64,000 nucleotides of DNA, taken from the NCBI GenBank assembly GCA_947498705.1, contig CANMLW010000004.1, positions 1 to 64,000 of the forward strand, written 5' to 3'. Below the pieces are notes generated by a model. It saw only the letters and a program-made list of their open reading frames with translations, searched no databases and was not told where the DNA came from. The stretch comes from an uncultured Aquimarina sp. GTDB lineage: Bacteria; Bacteroidota; Bacteroidia; Flavobacteriales; Flavobacteriaceae. Positions 56,032 through 64,000 of this stretch are shown here, piece after piece. Positions within the stretch are counted from its first letter, which is position 1. Each line of letters starts with the position of its first letter. The position numbers were made by a program, and so were the translations under genes.

Positions 56032-56577
56032 TCACTTTTTACAATTTTCTGCTATCCATTCTGATTTTTTGGCACCATACCAATTATGAGTAACTCCCTC
56101 AAAATCAATGGTCTCAATAAATTTTAACTCTACCTTTTTAAGTATTTTATTTGATGCTATATTCTTAACATCTGCCGCACCATTAATTTCCTCTAGATTC
56201 AATGTATTAAATCCATATTTTAGTGATTCCCTAGCGGTCTCGGTTGCAATTCCTTTTCCCCAATATTTTTTTCTTATTCTATACCCTAAATCATAATAAC
56301 TTTGATTTTTTCGTACACTCTGTTCATATTTCAACCCTGTCCAACCAATAAAATCATTTGTAATCTTATCAACAATTGCCAAACGCCCCATTCCGTTATC
56401 AATATATTGTTTCCTGATAAAATTTATGACTTGCCTAGCTTCTTCCATTGATTTAACAGGTTCATTTCCTATATATCTATGCACTTCTGGATCAGAATCA
56501 AGTTCAAACATACCATTTACATCATCTTCTTCTATATTCCTTATAATAAACCTTTCAGTTTCTATTCGAATTTTCAT
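56032..56577 (-). CDS. GNAT acetyltransferase (RimJ/RimL-like)
   Basis: A 181-residue protein beginning with the group's standard strand (IETERFIIRNIEEDDVNGMF). The acetyl-CoA motif is RKKYWGKGIATETARESL near residues 103-120, and the NIASNKILKKVELKF block close to the end is typical of acetylation of ribosomal-type N-termini or small amines. The target is unknown. The small cupin gene follows after 6 bases, suggesting co-expression. Confidence 0.87.
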   Translation of the reverse strand: MKIRIETERFIIRNIEEDDVNGMFELDSDPEVHRYIGNEPVKSMEEARQVINFIRKQYIDNGMGRLAIVDKITNDFIGWTGLKYEQSVRKNQSYYDLGYRIRKKYWGKGIATETARESLKYGFNTLNLEEINGAADVKNIASNKILKKVELKFIETIDFEGVTHNWYGAKKSEWIAENCKK

Positions 56578-56697
56578 TGGTACTTTAATATATTCTTATC
56601 TAGTAAAAATTACACGTCATCTCTAGAGAATAAGAATGTTTATTTTAATTATAAAATCTTCCTGTTTTCTACATTATTTATACTATACAAGTATAAC

Positions 56698-56727
56698 AAA
56701 AAAAGTTACCACGAAGGTAACTTTTTA
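56698..56727. terminator. Bidirectional terminator downstream of purM
   Basis: A 10-base perfect stem (56701-56710 with 56716-56725), 5-base loop, T-runs on both strands; it lies 25 bases past the purM stop codon. Confidence 0.78.
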
Positions 56728-56749
56728 ACGTTTCTATAATCGTAACAAA

Positions 56750-57928
56750 TTAGTACGTATAAGTACCAAATTCACTAGTAATGGTCAATTTTTTTTCTTC
56801 AGAAGCCTCTACCCTACCTACTATTTGTGCATCGATGTTAAAGCTTTTAGAAATCTCAATGATATCTTCTGCTATTTCCTGACTAACATACAACTCCATA
56901 CGATGTCCCATATTAAATACCTGATACATCTCTTTCCAGTCTGTTCCAGAATTTTCCTGGATCAGTTTAAATAAAGGTGGTACTTCAAATAAGTTATCTT
57001 TTACAATATGTAGATTGTCTATAAAATGAAGTATTTTGGTTTGAGCACCTCCACTACAATGCACCATTCCGTGTATGTCCTGGCTATTGTATTTTGACAA
57101 GATTTTCTTTATAACAGGTGCGTAAGTTCTGGTTGGAGACAATACCAGCTTACCTGCATCTATCGGAGCATCTTCTACCTCATCTGTCAAATTGGTTTTG
57201 CCCGAGTATACCAGATCAGAGGGTACTGATGGATCAAAACTCTCTGGGTATTTTTTGGCAAGTACTTTACTAAACACATCATGACGCGCAGAGGTTAATC
57301 CATTACTCCCCATCCCGCCATTATATTCTTTTTCATAAGTTGCCTGCCCAAAAGACGCCAATCCAACAATTACATCTCCTTCTTTTATATTGGCATTATC
57401 GATAACATCTTTTCGTTTCATACGAGCGGTTACTGTAGAATCTACAATAATAGTACGTACCAAATCGCCCACATCTGCTGTCTCTCCTCCTGTAGAATGA
57501 ATTTCTACTCCAAAATCTTTAAGCTCTTTTAATAACTCCTCTGTACCATTTATAATAGCAGATATCACTTCACCCGGAATCAAGTTTTTATTTCTTCCGA
57601 TGGTAGAAGACAACATAATATTATCTGTGGCTCCTACACACAACAAATCATCGATATTCATAATCAATGCATCTTGCGCTATTCCTTTCCAAACAGAAAG
57701 ATCTCCTGTTTCTTTCCAATACATATATGCCAATGACGATTTGGTTCCTGCCCCATCTGCATGCATAATTAGACAATGCTCTTTATCTCCTGTAAGGTAA
57801 TCTGGTACAATCTTACAAAATGCCTTTGGGAAAAGACCTTTATCTATATTCTTAATAGCACTGTGCACATCCTCTTTGGATGCTGATACACCACGCTGAG
57901 CATAACGCTTACTTACTTCTTGACTCAT
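56750..57928 (-). CDS. purM: Phosphoribosylformylglycinamidine cyclo-ligase (AIR synthase)
   Basis: A 392-residue PurM-like enzyme of purine synthesis, longer than the E. coli form (about 345). It carries the ATP-binding HADGAGTKSSLAYMYW block, the MNIDDLLCVGA segment, and the C-terminal HCSGGAQTKI and NMGHRMELYV motifs of the Bacteroidota version. As far as I recall, purM and prfA are neighbours in related bacteria; here they are 25 kb apart. Confidence 0.9.
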   Translation of the reverse strand: MSQEVSKRYAQRGVSASKEDVHSAIKNIDKGLFPKAFCKIVPDYLTGDKEHCLIMHADGAGTKSSLAYMYWKETGDLSVWKGIAQDALIMNIDDLLCVGATDNIMLSSTIGRNKNLIPGEVISAIINGTEELLKELKDFGVEIHSTGGETADVGDLVRTIIVDSTVTARMKRKDVIDNANIKEGDVIVGLASFGQATYEKEYNGGMGSNGLTSARHDVFSKVLAKKYPESFDPSVPSDLVYSGKTNLTDEVEDAPIDAGKLVLSPTRTYAPVIKKILSKYNSQDIHGMVHCSGGAQTKILHFIDNLHIVKDNLFEVPPLFKLIQENSGTDWKEMYQVFNMGHRMELYVSQEIAEDIIEISKSFNIDAQIVGRVEASEEKKLTITSEFGTYTY

Positions 57929-58375
57929 TATATTGAAAATTAGAGCGCAAAGATAATTGAATTAATGACGAATTACGAATTACAAAGAATGAAAGTTATA
58001 TGTAAAAAAACAAACTCAACTTTAAAATTATATTGAGCTAGATATTTTGATCTTTTTGTACTACTAAAACCTAGCAAAGAAAGCGCTTAACCCTTCATAA
58101 TGAAGACATTGACAAACAGTGAAATATGGTGAAATATTTTTATTGAAAATTAATCAGGAAATTAGAACAGCATCTAATACCAAATTAACAATGAAATAGC
58201 GTATTCAAACTTGTTCATTTTCTGTTCTTTACGACATTTCATAATTAAACTTGGTATGATTGAGATAATTGAATTGTGTAGCTACAAGATACTATCTTCT
58301 GATGACATAGGCAGAACCCGAAAAGTCTATCCTAAAAAATAAGAGTAGGGAATAATTACAAAATTAAATAGCATT
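57929..58375. other. Divergent intergenic region with an imperfect inverted repeat
   Basis: No gene. TATCTTTG on the minus strand (57955-57948) is a possible purM box. A 79-base imperfect inverted repeat spans 58178-58256, with arms sharing TACCAA and ATGAAAT ends; it could be a remnant of a small mobile element or a foldback structure. Confidence 0.4.
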
Positions 58376-58759
58376 ATGGGATTTTATTCAAAAGAACCTG
58401 TTAACCCAAAAAAAACAACAGTAGAGTATTTATGGACCGGCCTGGGAACTCCGGGAGTTTTTATCGTTAAAGCTGAAGGAGATGCACCTAATTATTCTTA
58501 TGGCTTTAATCTAATTCGTGACCCTCATTTTGTTGGTGGGTTAAAGATTGACGTAATGGGTTGGACAGGACCATTAGGAAAAGGAACTACTCCGTATGTG
58601 GTAAAAGGAACTTTTCCTGGGGAGTTTAGATCAACCATTATAATTTCAGGTTCAAACGGAGATTTTCCTATCGAAGTAAAAGAAATTAAACACGACGAAG
58701 TAGATGATTTTGTAAAAGCAAAATCACAAGAGGAACAACACACATTATCTACTAGTTAA
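58376..58759 (+). CDS. Small orphan protein, unknown function
   Basis: A 127-residue protein without signal peptide or membrane helix. It reads like a beta-sandwich (KTTVEYLWTGLGTPGVFIVK, then YGFNLIRDPHFVGGLKIDVM) with a charged tail. No family recognised. It has its own upstream gap and a terminator after it, so it is likely a real single gene. Confidence 0.6.
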   Translation: MGFYSKEPVNPKKTTVEYLWTGLGTPGVFIVKAEGDAPNYSYGFNLIRDPHFVGGLKIDVMGWTGPLGKGTTPYVVKGTFPGEFRSTIIISGSNGDFPIEVKEIKHDEVDDFVKAKSQEEQHTLSTS

Positions 58760-58862
58760 TAGTACTATCTAAACAATACCATTTGTCGCTAGAGTTTACC
58801 ATAAAACAACAATTGGTATGCATTATTTGTTTCGTAAGAAACCTATAACTAGAAACTACACT

Positions 58863-58895
58863 AAAAGACCTATAGCCAAGGACTATAGGTCTTTT
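58863..58895. terminator. Bidirectional terminator between convergent genes
   Basis: Thirteen-base stem (58863-58875 with 58883-58895), 7-base loop, T-run on both strands. It sits between the small orphan gene and the end of the curli operon and serves both. Confidence 0.85.
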
Positions 58896-58923
58896 TATAT
58901 ATTAAGTATCTTCGTTTACTTAT

Positions 58924-60414
58924 TTACTTCCAATCTGGCATTTCTCCATTTTCTATGATGGTATTTCTTGTATCTGTATTGGAAATAGTAACGGTTTGAA
59001 TATTTCTTACAGACACCCCATCATTAGAAGTATTTACCAGAATTGCACTTGCTTCATTCGGAGCGAATCGAGCATCCAAATCATTAGTACCAGCTGGTTT
59101 ATCTGTAGAAATATCTGTACTTGTTCCTCCAGCAAATTCATAAACAAAAACATGTGTATCTAATTGCCTATAGGTGGTTGGATCTTCTGATCCAGAGATA
59201 TCTCTACCATACAACAGTTTATCTCCGGCAGCTGATAAATGAATGCTTCCGGCAGCACCATTTTCTCCTGTAAGCACTATATCCTGTACAACTCCAGCTT
59301 CATTAATTGTAAAAATCTGAACCGAGTACCCATCCAAATCATTTGTTTTTATAGCAATTAAACCTGCTGTATCATTTTTATCTACCTCTGTAATCAAATC
59401 TCCGGTAGTTTGATAAACAAGGGTTAGCCCGCTTCCATCCGTATTAATACTATATAATTTATTTTGATTAGGAAATAACAACTTTGCCCCTTGTTGACTC
59501 CATGAAATATCTATTTCTTCAAGAGAAAAACCAGAAACTCCTATAGAAGAGGTTACTTGTTTTACATTCGTTCCATCTTCATCCATTGTAAACAAATGAG
59601 TTTGTGAACCCACAGATTGTAAAAATGCTATTTTACCCGTAGCTGTATTTTTTCTAGGTCTAAAACTATTTTTAGAGCTAGAAGTCAATGCTATTTCTGT
59701 ACCACCACTCTCATCTGCGGAGTAAATCACACTATTGCCATTGACAATTCTAGTAAAAACAACCCTATTATTTGGTACATCAATCGTTTCAAAAGTAAAA
59801 GTTGCGCTATTTACTGGAGGATTAATTCCATCACTAGCAGTCACCTGCCAAAAATATCTTGTTGCATACGACAAATCGGTAACTGTATAGGTAGTATCTG
59901 TTATGTTTTCAAACACTTCTACACTGGTGTTTTTATCATTTCTTAAGTTTATTACATACGTTAAATCATCTTTATCGGGATCACTAGCACTCCAAACCAA
60001 CTTAACACTTACGGGTTGATCCAATTCGTTATCCAGAGGCGCACTTAAGGTAGCGGCAGATGGAGGACGGTTATTAGCCGTTTCTACCTTCATCTCGAAC
60101 ACTATTTCTAATTCGTTATCTGTAATTACCGTAATTCCTTCAAAAGCTGCCAAAAGCCCTTCTTTTTGAGCAGAAAGTGAATATTTTCCTGCTGGTACTC
60201 CTTTAATTTTATAATCCCCATTCTTATCGGTAAATACAGTACTTGTCCCCGGATTTGTTTCTATTTTCACATTTTCTATGGGTTCATTAGTTCCTTCATT
60301 TACTACTCTTCCTGTTATAGATCCCAACCCTTCTAAATCAATGGTATCTTCACTACAGGAAACCATAATAAAGACTGTAAAAACACCTATTATTTTTATA
60401 ATATAATTTCTCAT
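58924..60414 (-). CDS. Curli-operon lipoprotein with carboxypeptidase-like, FN3-like and TolB-like propeller domains
   Basis: A 496-residue lipoprotein (cleavage before Cys20). Order: a carboxypeptidase-regulatory-like beta-sandwich (about 32-110, GSITGRVVNEGTNEP), an FN3-like domain (about 115-210, LVWSASDPDKDDLTYVIN), then propeller-like repeats (STDGSGL and MDEDGTN segments) as in TolB/DPP IV. It starts 3 bases after csgG. Its place suggests an outer-membrane accessory of curli secretion or fibre anchoring; the function is not proven. Confidence 0.8.
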   Translation of the reverse strand: MRNYIIKIIGVFTVFIMVSCSEDTIDLEGLGSITGRVVNEGTNEPIENVKIETNPGTSTVFTDKNGDYKIKGVPAGKYSLSAQKEGLLAAFEGITVITDNELEIVFEMKVETANNRPPSAATLSAPLDNELDQPVSVKLVWSASDPDKDDLTYVINLRNDKNTSVEVFENITDTTYTVTDLSYATRYFWQVTASDGINPPVNSATFTFETIDVPNNRVVFTRIVNGNSVIYSADESGGTEIALTSSSKNSFRPRKNTATGKIAFLQSVGSQTHLFTMDEDGTNVKQVTSSIGVSGFSLEEIDISWSQQGAKLLFPNQNKLYSINTDGSGLTLVYQTTGDLITEVDKNDTAGLIAIKTNDLDGYSVQIFTINEAGVVQDIVLTGENGAAGSIHLSAAGDKLLYGRDISGSEDPTTYRQLDTHVFVYEFAGGTSTDISTDKPAGTNDLDARFAPNEASAILVNTSNDGVSVRNIQTVTISNTDTRNTIIENGEMPDWK

Positions 60415-60417
60415 GTT

Positions 60418-61800
60418 TTACTTTATTTTTTTTCTTTTAACCGGGGTACCAAAATACCAGTTAATACCTAAATTAAAATTAAAATACTGATCATCTCTTT
60501 TACCTTGCACGATACCATCCAATTCATCGTTAAGCATTAAATTATGAGTAGCCCCCAATGAGGCGCCTATCTTATCTGAAATCATATACTCTATTCCTCC
60601 CCCATATTGAAACTTAAACAAGTTCTTTTCAAAATCATCATCATTAACCATCCCGGCTCCTGCAAAAAAGAAAGGAGACAATTTTTCGAAGGGTAATACA
60701 GTTATTTCGGCATTCAACTCTATAGCATTAAACCCTTTTGAAAATGATTTTTGATTGATTAATGTAAACTTATTAAAGCTTCCGTTAATATTGAAATAAG
60801 GGTTTAAGTACCATCTAGCACCTACTTTAACATCGTAACCAAGTTCTGGACTTTTAAGATCTCCACTTATCAAAGAGGTTCCTCCTTTTACAAAAACAGA
60901 AGTCTTTGTTCTTCGTTCTTTAAAATATCGATTATATAGAGCAGTATTTTGTGCTTCACTTTTTTCTTTGTTATAGGAAATGATCATATCATTAACCGTT
61001 TTCTCTTCTCCTTTTGCAGACCAGAGTTTATCCTCTATTCCTTCTATAATTAAAGAGGAAACAGCTTTTTCTATTGCTTCTGCAACTGCCAGTTGTGCAG
61101 GTTCATTTTTTGTAAACCCGGTTTCGGCCTCTAATAACCTTTTAAACTTAACATACCTAAAAAAACTAGCATCTAATGCCTGTGACAAAATGGTTTTGGA
61201 AACATAGACTGTCTTTAAAATTTTACCACTAGATGTAGATACTGCTCTTAAATATACCGTAATCCTATCTTGTCTGTATTGAGTAGAACCTCCTACTCCA
61301 AAATATCTTGCTCCTAAACCGCCCGTTATAATATTAGAATCATAAGATACAATACCACCTTCCAGAATAATACCAGCATACAACAAAGGAGGTAACTGGG
61401 GTTCATTAGGGTTTTTATTTTTTCGATATTCTTTTCTGGTAGATCGTATGATATTACGTTCGTTTAGTAAGTTGCTCAGGTTTTCTCTTTCTATAGGCAC
61501 AAACCATTTGGAGTCTTCGAGCGCTTTTATCAAGATTGTTGTTGCTCCTTGTGTAACCGCTGTACTAAATGTATTTCCTGTTTCTGTAGGTTTGTACTGC
61601 CCAGTTTGATCTCTAAATTTATACACTCCCACAACCACGGGTTCTACTGGAGGCACTAATTCTTCTAATATTCTGGTTACCTCTGACCCTTCCCCTAATC
61701 TCGCCTTTTCTATAGTTATGGGCTGGTTAAAATATGCTCCACAACTCGTTAACAATAGGGTACCAATAATCAATGTGATAACGTTAAACTTCTTATGCAT
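60418..61800 (-). CDS. csgG: CsgG-type curli secretion channel with extra C-terminal beta-barrel-like domain
   Basis: A 460-residue lipoprotein (Cys20 in LLLTSCGAY). Residues about 20-270 follow CsgG: VVVGVYKFRDQTGQYKP, TTILIKALEDSKWFVPIERE, LLYAGIILEGGIVSYDSN, and the TVYLRAVSTSSGKIL strand. E. coli CsgG ends at about 277; here another 170 residues of beta strands follow (VKVGARWYLNPYFNINGSF, FFAGAGMVND), similar to an outer-membrane barrel ending in WYFG. It forms the outer-membrane pore for curlin subunits. csgF lies 6 bases upstream. Confidence 0.92.
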   Translation of the reverse strand: MHKKFNVITLIIGTLLLTSCGAYFNQPITIEKARLGEGSEVTRILEELVPPVEPVVVGVYKFRDQTGQYKPTETGNTFSTAVTQGATTILIKALEDSKWFVPIERENLSNLLNERNIIRSTRKEYRKNKNPNEPQLPPLLYAGIILEGGIVSYDSNIITGGLGARYFGVGGSTQYRQDRITVYLRAVSTSSGKILKTVYVSKTILSQALDASFFRYVKFKRLLEAETGFTKNEPAQLAVAEAIEKAVSSLIIEGIEDKLWSAKGEEKTVNDMIISYNKEKSEAQNTALYNRYFKERRTKTSVFVKGGTSLISGDLKSPELGYDVKVGARWYLNPYFNINGSFNKFTLINQKSFSKGFNAIELNAEITVLPFEKLSPFFFAGAGMVNDDDFEKNLFKFQYGGGIEYMISDKIGASLGATHNLMLNDELDGIVQGKRDDQYFNFNLGINWYFGTPVKRKKIK

Positions 61801-61806
61801 TAAAAA

Positions 61807-62214
61807 TTAATTAGGAATTATTACTTGAGATTGATCTCCTGTGCTGGTATCCAAAATATTAATAACCAGTCCTTCTCCTGATGGGAAAATTTCTACGAAT
61901 AGTGTACCAAAATTAAATGTCCCTTCTGTTAGACCATTTTCTCCAAACTGTTCATTAAATAAGGTTCTGGAAATCCTATTGAGTAACTGATTGTTAAGGT
62001 TTTCTGTGAATCTCTCTACATCCGATCTTTGATCTCTAGAAGCATCTTTATCATCTGTAAGTTTATTTTGCGCTTCTGCTGCACTCAAAAGCCATTGATA
62101 ATTAAATGTATCCCCTCCAAAAGCAGGATTTTTAGGTGTATACACCAAATCCTGTCCAACAGAATTCTTTGGTAAAGCTACTACCAAAAAAAGGGTAATT
62201 ATTAGTAATCTCAT
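61807..62214 (-). CDS. csgF: CsgF curli assembly factor
   Basis: A 135-residue secreted protein of the usual CsgF length. After a signal peptide (to about residue 20) the mature N-terminus reads QDLVYTPKNPAFGGDTFNYQ, the CsgF signature that inserts in the CsgG channel, followed by LLSAAEAQNKL. It anchors the fibre nucleator to the cell surface. The csgG gene follows after 6 bases. Confidence 0.9.
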   Translation of the reverse strand: MRLLIITLFLVVALPKNSVGQDLVYTPKNPAFGGDTFNYQWLLSAAEAQNKLTDDKDASRDQRSDVERFTENLNNQLLNRISRTLFNEQFGENGLTEGTFNFGTLFVEIFPSGEGLVINILDTSTGDQSQVIIPN

Positions 62215-62371
62215 GTGTTTATTCTATTGTTTTAAACTTCTCATAAAACTCGCCCAGTATACTTGGTAATGCATACTTGTTTATTTGGCTCGTTTCATTA
62301 CTATGTGTTTTTTAATCTAACATTTCCACATAAAGAAATGATCTTATTTTTCATACACTGATCATGTCTTT

Positions 62372-63094
62372 TTAGTATTGAAAAATAGCATGTTTCTGTT
62401 TTTTTAAATCTTTAAAATATTTATAGACCTTTCTAATCGAAATCTTTGACATATTATCTAAGTATTCTTGGTCGGGTTTCCCTAAAAATTCATGAACAAC
62501 TACATCTTCTATTTTTATTTGGATGATCGTGCTTCTACCAAAACTTAGTTTTTCATAAACTCCTACTACTTTATTTCCATTTATTTGATTTAGTATATAA
62601 GTATTATAGAAATAATCATAAAAATCCCTTCCTGGTTTGGTTTTGGTTTCGTCAAGTACTATTCCTTTTAACGCTACTCCATCATTTGATGTTTCCTCTT
62701 GTTCTCTTATCTCTTCATTTTTTTTTTCATTGAATGCAATCCTATCCTTCGCTATAATTTTATCTTCTTCATATATCAATAATAACAACACTATTTTAGA
62801 ATCTTCATCGATTGTGATAGCTGTATTTACCAATTCTTTATTTTCATTTGACTCTAATGTAAATCTCCCTTCCTGAGTATTTTTTGCTACATTGGCATTG
62901 GTATCTGTTTTAAAAACAGACAAGACATAGGTCAAACTCTTGTATACTTCGGTTGTATTGACTGCGGCACCTACAATTATGACTGAGTCATCGATAGTAT
63001 TTGTCTTTATTTTGGCTACAACCTCTGTATTGGTATATTGTGCCATAGAAAACTGACATATCATAAAAATATGTATCCATACAACAGCTTTCAT
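62372..63094 (-). CDS. csgE: CsgE with an N-terminal CsgH-like domain
   Basis: A 240-residue secreted protein, much longer than E. coli CsgE (about 129). Signal peptide (residues 1-18); residues about 20-120 form a CsgH-like beta-sandwich (NVAKNTQEGRFTLESNENKE matches the CsgH loop pattern); residues about 150-235 match CsgE (KPGRDFYDYFYNTYILNQIN, ending VRKVYKYFKDL). CsgE caps the CsgG channel and guides subunits; CsgH keeps subunits from aggregating in the periplasm. This chain joins both roles. It lies between the subunit gene (16 bases) and csgF (157 bases). Confidence 0.82.
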   Translation of the reverse strand: MKAVVWIHIFMICQFSMAQYTNTEVVAKIKTNTIDDSVIIVGAAVNTTEVYKSLTYVLSVFKTDTNANVAKNTQEGRFTLESNENKELVNTAITIDEDSKIVLLLLIYEEDKIIAKDRIAFNEKKNEEIREQEETSNDGVALKGIVLDETKTKPGRDFYDYFYNTYILNQINGNKVVGVYEKLSFGRSTIIQIKIEDVVVHEFLGKPDQEYLDNMSKISIRKVYKYFKDLKKQKHAIFQY

Positions 63095-63110
63095 CTGTAT
63101 ACTTTTTTGA

Positions 63111-63638
63111 TTAAAAACTTCTGATTATGATTGTTCTGGACTCACCAGACATTTTAAATTTTAAGTTTTTTGACAATTCATTACTTCCAAATTTTTCAAA
63201 AATGAGATTATTTCCTTCTTGGGTTAACTCTAACTTTGTTGAAATATCAGCATTAAAAGAAAAATCAGTAACAGAATTATTAGTACCTGTTTGTAGGATT
63301 GTTTTTTCAACTTCTTTTGCATGCTCATCTATCTCAACTTTATTGTAATCACCATTCTGAACAATGTTTATGTTTGAAAATTCTGATGTACTATTTGAAG
63401 TAACTAAATTACCCGTTCCTATTTGCTGTATATATACCATATTACCAACCGAAGAGGTAGCCTGTTGATTTATAAGCTGAGTCGATTCGAACAGAGAGGT
63501 ACTTTGAGATAGTGTCATGAACTTCTCTTTATCAGAGATCAAATCATTTTCACTCTTTGTTGTTTGGGCATAAGTACCATACCACAAAAAAGACATGATT
63601 ATAAAAAGTCCTAACCGTAAATTGATTGTTTTATACAT
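63111..63638 (-). CDS. Curlin-like minor subunit (CsgB-like)
   Basis: A 175-residue secreted protein with a signal peptide (to about residue 25, GTYAQ). It contains imperfect curlin repeats, with Q-x-G-x-x-N spacing in IQQIGTGNLV, IVQNGDYNKV, ILQTGTNNSV and LTQEGNNLIF. The repeats are weaker than in the preceding gene and a charged C-terminus follows, which suits a nucleator or fibre cap like CsgB. It follows the major curlin-like gene, behind a strong hairpin. Confidence 0.78.
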   Translation of the reverse strand: MYKTINLRLGLFIIMSFLWYGTYAQTTKSENDLISDKEKFMTLSQSTSLFESTQLINQQATSSVGNMVYIQQIGTGNLVTSNSTSEFSNINIVQNGDYNKVEIDEHAKEVEKTILQTGTNNSVTDFSFNADISTKLELTQEGNNLIFEKFGSNELSKNLKFKMSGESRTIIIRSF

Positions 63639-63665
63639 TCTATAAAGGTTTTATCTACAATTACA

Positions 63666-63707
63666 AAAGAGTTATACAAACCATTTTATTGGTTTGTATA
63701 ACTCTTT
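63666..63707 (-). terminator. 17-base perfect hairpin between two curlin genes
   Basis: Stem 63666-63682 pairs perfectly with 63691-63707; 8-base loop. Only four T follow on the minus strand, so it is a partial terminator or an RNA-processing site that could raise the ratio of major to minor subunit. Confidence 0.7.
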
Positions 63708-63734
63708 CTTATTATGTTTTAATGAAATAATTCA

Positions 63735-64000
63735 CTACTTAGATCCTCCTCCAGAATTACTCTGGTTAATTACTGCTGCATTATTGGTTCCGTTTTGTAG
63801 TAAAATACTAGAATGCATCGTACCAGTCTGATTGACCAAAATGCTATTATTCTCACCAAACTGGGTATTTGTTGATACATTCATATCACCTGTTTGGTAT
63901 ACTTCACTTAGGTTAGCTGCTCCATTCTGAAAAGACATAACCTCATTAAGATTACCTGTTTGATTTTGAAGGATACTATTTCCTTCTCCAGCAATACCGG
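63735..64000 (-). CDS. Curlin-like major subunit (CsgA-like), 3' part only
   Basis: The reading frame is open to the end of the window, so the N-terminus lies beyond it. The visible 88 residues are regular curlin repeats with pairs such as ILQNQTGNLNEV, SFQNGAANLSEV, VYQTGDMNV, QFGENNSILV and LLQNGTNNAAVI, of the Q-x-G-x-x-N kind, spaced about 11-12 residues apart, then a short Gly/Ser tail (NSGGGSK). It would build the amyloid fibre after CsgG export. Confidence 0.85.
   Translation of the reverse strand, partial: GIAGEGNSILQNQTGNLNEVMSFQNGAANLSEVYQTGDMNVSTNTQFGENNSILVNQTGTMHSSILLQNGTNNAAVINQSNSGGGSK

Noticed and set aside
1-64000. CRISPR arrays, tRNA or rRNA genes, insertion sequences, integrases
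   Set aside because: Looked for by eye on both strands; no regular direct-repeat array, cloverleaf, rRNA segment or transposase/integrase reading frame was found.

Overview
The window looks like a chromosomal segment of a marine, AT-rich member of the Bacteroidota, most likely family Flavobacteriaceae. The signs are type IX secretion (T9SS) C-terminal sorting tails, GEVED and SprB-type repeats, a PafA-type alkaline phosphatase, a GbsR-like regulator, a Bacteroidota-type curli operon, and promoter boxes of the TAnnTTTG kind. Genus cannot be fixed from the sequence alone.

Layout. 1-4.2 kb (minus): a large secreted T9SS protein with beta-propeller-like repeats. 4.2-5.1 kb: a gene-free gap holding what look like two tandem, related small RNA genes on the minus strand. 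5.1-11.3 kb (plus): an M3 oligopeptidase, then a cluster of GbsR-type regulator, three small membrane proteins, methyltransferase, TIGR01777-type epimerase and SRPBCC protein. 11.5-13.2 kb: an ECF sigma factor with a small putative zinc anti-sigma, and a UbiA-like membrane protein. 13.3-26.9 kb: mostly housekeeping and metabolic genes (gcvP, truncated haemoglobin, KAS III-like synthase with methyltransferase and glycosyltransferase, TlpA-type thioredoxin, GIN-domain protein, PafA phosphatase, MlaE/MlaF lipid transporter, secreted lipocalin-like protein). 27.2-31.7 kb (minus): a second T9SS protein and prfA.

31.7-51.7 kb (minus) is the most remarkable part. It is one head-to-tail run of six genes with very small gaps except around the third: an 829-residue outer-membrane beta-barrel-like protein, a 1652-residue secreted protein with fibronectin-like domains, an internal metzincin-like protease (HELGHGIFGLEH plus Met-turn) and a C-terminal EndoU-like nuclease domain, a 142-residue putative immunity protein, a 1597-residue orphan secreted protein, a fibronectin type III protein and a SprB-repeat T9SS adhesin. 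Base composition falls sharply in the toxin's C-terminal part and the immunity gene, as expected of exchangeable toxin modules. I read it as a candidate polymorphic-toxin/cell-surface system that may not have been described.

52.1-58.8 kb: POT-family peptide transporter, two orphan proteins, a cupin, a GNAT acetyltransferase, purM and a small orphan. purM and prfA, which I recall as neighbours in related bacteria, here lie 25 kb apart with the toxin operon between them. 58.9-64 kb (minus): a curli-type amyloid operon, reading curlin subunit (cut by the window end), second curlin-like subunit, CsgE with a CsgH-like N-terminal domain, CsgF, CsgG with an added C-terminal beta-barrel-like domain, and a propeller lipoprotein.

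All functions are read from sequence motifs and memory of protein families; no database search was run.
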